DNA of 6,075 nt from JBEAUL01 sp041161475 (GTDB lineage Bacteria > Pseudomonadota > Gammaproteobacteria > UBA6186 > Azoamicaceae), in assembly GCA_041161475.1 (NCBI GenBank), contig JBEAUL010000074.1:1-6075 (forward strand), given 5' to 3'. A program made the position numbers and the translations under genes. The notes under the pieces were generated by a model. It was not told where the DNA came from and made no database searches. It worked only from the letters and a program-made list of their open reading frames with translations. Of the stretch, positions 3,929 to 6,075 are shown piece by piece (position 1 is the stretch's first letter; the number at the start of each line of letters is the position of its first letter).

Positions 3929-6075
3929 TTAAAACAGATGTTCGGGTAACCAACCGTCGTCATCGTAATCGTAGTAATTGCTGTGTTCACGCATGTCTTC
4001 GTTTACATACGCCTCTTCATCTGCCAGATAGGAGGAGCGCCCCGTGCTCTGGGCAGGCAATTGATTTTCTACAAACAATTCATAAATGGCGTCTACTTGG
4101 CCATCATGTGCTAATAAACCAGAGTAGGGGTCGATTCTTGCGGTGACAATGCCCTCTGGCTGCGGTGGCACATGCTCTGGTTTGTCTTTGAGTACTTTTT
4201 CCATAAAGTACATCCACATCGGCAGGGCTGCTTGTGCACCATATTCACCTAAGGTTTTAGGTTCATCAAACCCAACCCAAGCCGTTGCCACGATATCACG
4301 ATTAAACCCTGAATACCAGGCATCCAGTTTATCGTTGGTTGTTCCTGTTTTGCCGGCTAAATCTTGTCTGCCTAGGCTTAAGGCACGCCGTGCTGTTCCT
4401 GTTTGTACCACATCCTGTAGAACAGATGACATAAGATAGGCGACCTGTGGACTTAATACCGGATTTTTTTCTGGTGGGGGGGCTTGATACATGAGTCTGC
4501 CCTGGTAATCTCGCACTACGTCAATAAAGTAGGGTTTTACGGCATATCCGCCGTTTGCAAAAACACAATAGCCTGCTGCCAACTCTAACGGTGTAACGCT
4601 TGCTGTACCAAGTGCCAGTGACAGAAAAGGAGGAAATTTTTCTGTATTAAACCCTACTTTTTTAGAAAATTCGATTAATTTGGGTACGCCAATCGCTTGT
4701 AGTAAACGAACTGCAACCACGTTTTGTGATTTTGTTAAGCTGGGTCTTAAACGCATTGGCCCATTAAATTTATGGGAATGGTTTTGTGGACGCCATTGTG
4801 CCCCACTGACCGGATCAACATACACAAATGGGGCATCGTTAATTAAACTAGAGAGCGTAAATCCTTCGGATAAGGCAGTCGCATAGATAAAGGGTTTAAA
4901 GCTAGAGCCTGGTTGTCTTTCGGCTTGCGTTGCCCTGTTAAAGTTACTGTGGTAGTAGTCAAAGCCACCCCCTACGCTGGTAATAGCACCCGTATCTGGA
5001 TTCAGCGATACTAAGGCTGCAGAGGCTTTAGGTACTTGGCCTAAACGCCAGGTTTTATCTTCTTGAGGATAGACATAGATAACGTGACCAATATTGGCTA
5101 CTTCGGCGGGTTTACGTGCACCAGGACGTGCCCATTGCAACTGCTTAAAAGGGACTTCAACATATTGGCCAGTGGTTGTTAGTACAGTAATTTTTTCGGC
5201 ATCCGTTTCGGTGACGACGCCAGGCACAAAGTCGGCATAGCGTGGAATTGTACGCAGTTTAGCGAGCCATTCTGGCAAGGGTAGCGGTGCTTTATTTGGT
5301 GGAACCGTCCATTTTGCGATATGCCCCCTGTAGCCATGTCGCTGGTCGTATTCCATCAACCCACGGCGTAAGGCTTCGTTTGCAGCCCGTTGGTGCTCAC
5401 TGTTAATGGTTGTATAGACAACCAAACCCAAGGTATAAGCGTCTTCGCCATATTGTTCATAGAGGGATTGTCTTACCATTTCGGCAACATAAGGCGCGTC
5501 TAATTCGACGGGATGCTGATGATATTTTGCCGAAATTGGCTGATTAACCGCTTCGTCGTACTGCTCTTGACTGATATATTCGTAATTGAGCATTCGGTCG
5601 AGTACGTGTTTACGTCGCTTAAGGGCTGCTTCTGGATCGTTTAGTGGGTTAATGCGGGTGGGCGCTTGGGGTAGCCCGGCAATCATGGCCATTTGTGCAA
5701 GTGTTAATTTGTCTACCGTTGTGCCGTAGTACACTTCTGCAGCAGATTGTACCCCGTATGCACGTTTGCCAAAATACACTTTGTTTAGGTATAACCCAAG
5801 GATTTCATCTTTTGTAAGTTCTTGCTCAATTTTTAATGCCAATAAAATTTCATTTAATTTTCTAATTAAATTTTTCTCACGGGTTAAAAAAAAGTTTCGC
5901 GCAACCTGCATTGTAATCGTGCTACCCCCTTGTTCTCGTGTACCTCGCGTGAGTAGAAAGTAAGCAGCTCGTGCAATGCCACGTAAATCAACCCCATAGT
6001 GATCGTAGAATCTTCGGTCTTCTGTGGCCAGTATTGCGTGGACGAGGTTGGGGGGCACTTGGCTTAGTGCAATAG
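3929..6075 (-). CDS. mrcA: Penicillin-binding protein 1A, bifunctional transglycosylase/transpeptidase (5' end beyond window)
   Basis: This is a class A PBP that polymerises lipid II into glycan strands and cross-links the peptides, anchored in the inner membrane and acting in the periplasm. In the visible 714 residues the GT51 domain comes first: catalytic E18 in EDRRFYDH, GGSTITMQVARN (49-60), RKLNE (71-75) and KDEILGLYLN (88-97). An OB-like insert follows (about 240-345). The transpeptidase domain carries S390-S-F-K393, S449-Q-N451 and K575-TGT. The acidic tail (EEAYVNEDMREHS region) ends EHLF, resembling the E. coli C-terminus. By comparison with E. coli PBP1A, about 68 N-terminal residues, including the membrane anchor, lie outside the window. 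The in-frame GTG at 6058 is not the start, because coding continues to the edge. The family name ponA is also used. The gene heads, within view, a minus-strand run with the MFS gene and gmk. Confidence 0.96.
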   Translation of the reverse strand, partial: IALSQVPPNLVHAILATEDRRFYDHYGVDLRGIARAAYFLLTRGTREQGGSTITMQVARNFFLTREKNLIRKLNEILLALKIEQELTKDEILGLYLNKVYFGKRAYGVQSAAEVYYGTTVDKLTLAQMAMIAGLPQAPTRINPLNDPEAALKRRKHVLDRMLNYEYISQEQYDEAVNQPISAKYHQHPVELDAPYVAEMVRQSLYEQYGEDAYTLGLVVYTTINSEHQRAANEALRRGLMEYDQRHGYRGHIAKWTVPPNKAPLPLPEWLAKLRTIPRYADFVPGVVTETDAEKITVLTTTGQYVEVPFKQLQWARPGARKPAEVANIGHVIYVYPQEDKTWRLGQVPKASAALVSLNPDTGAITSVGGGFDYYHSNFNRATQAERQPGSSFKPFIYATALSEGFTLSSLINDAPFVYVDPVSGAQWRPQNHSHKFNGPMRLRPSLTKSQNVVAVRLLQAIGVPKLIEFSKKVGFNTEKFPPFLSLALGTASVTPLELAAGYCVFANGGYAVKPYFIDVVRDYQGRLMYQAPPPEKNPVLSPQVAYLMSSVLQDVVQTGTARRALSLGRQDLAGKTGTTNDKLDAWYSGFNRDIVATAWVGFDEPKTLGEYGAQAALPMWMYFMEKVLKDKPEHVPPQPEGIVTARIDPYSGLLAHDGQVDAIYELFVENQLPAQSTGRSSYLADEEAYVNEDMREHSNYYDYDDDGWLPEHLF

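Noticed and set aside
6056..6058. GTG as start of PBP1A
   Set aside because: The frame stays open to the window edge with family-typical residues (IALSQVPPNL), and the membrane anchor lies further upstream, so the gene is simply cut by the window.

Overview
The window reads as ordinary chromosomal DNA of a gammaproteobacterium with low-to-moderate GC. The evidence is the close similarity of TsaD, Gmk and PBP1A to their E. coli counterparts: equivalent catalytic positions, near-identical lengths, and a PBP1A ending in the same type of C-terminus. The AT-rich gaps and solitary family-3 binding protein would fit lineages such as Legionellales or Thiotrichales, but the sequence alone does not fix the genus.

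Layout: (1) Positions 1-75 look like a promoter region for tsaD, with a perfect -10 hexamer on the opposite strand at the very edge that probably serves a divergent gene (rpsU sits there in many gammaproteobacteria). (2) tsaD (76-1086, +) is the intact tRNA t6A synthesis gene. (3) Positions 1087-1232 hold a perfect 13-bp inverted repeat without a U-tract and a plausible sigma-70 promoter. (4) An orphan periplasmic solute-binding protein gene follows (1233-2015, +). (5) On the minus strand lies a compact run transcribed right to left: mrcA/ponA for penicillin-binding protein 1A (5' end beyond the window), then a Bcr/CflA-type MFS transporter (32-nt gap), then gmk for guanylate kinase (12-nt gap). 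gmk and the binding-protein gene converge with only 3 nt between their stop codons.

No exotic defence, mobile or secretion system is visible. The most noteworthy feature is the start of gmk. The complete protein, including its ATP-binding P-loop, is only obtained by starting at an ATT codon 8 nt after a perfect AGGAGG Shine-Dalgarno, and that Shine-Dalgarno overlaps the TAG stop of the preceding transporter gene. There is no ATG, GTG or TTG in any minus-strand frame between that Shine-Dalgarno and the P-loop. A default gene caller would start at GTG 2573 and lose the P-loop. This suggests AUU initiation, as known for infC and pcnB, possibly coupled to translation of the transporter.

Functionally the window is a set of housekeeping genes (tRNA modification, nucleotide metabolism, peptidoglycan synthesis) with two envelope-associated accessory genes (binding protein, efflux-type transporter). 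Apart from the apparent mrcA-MFS-gmk co-transcription, nothing shows that they work together in one pathway.
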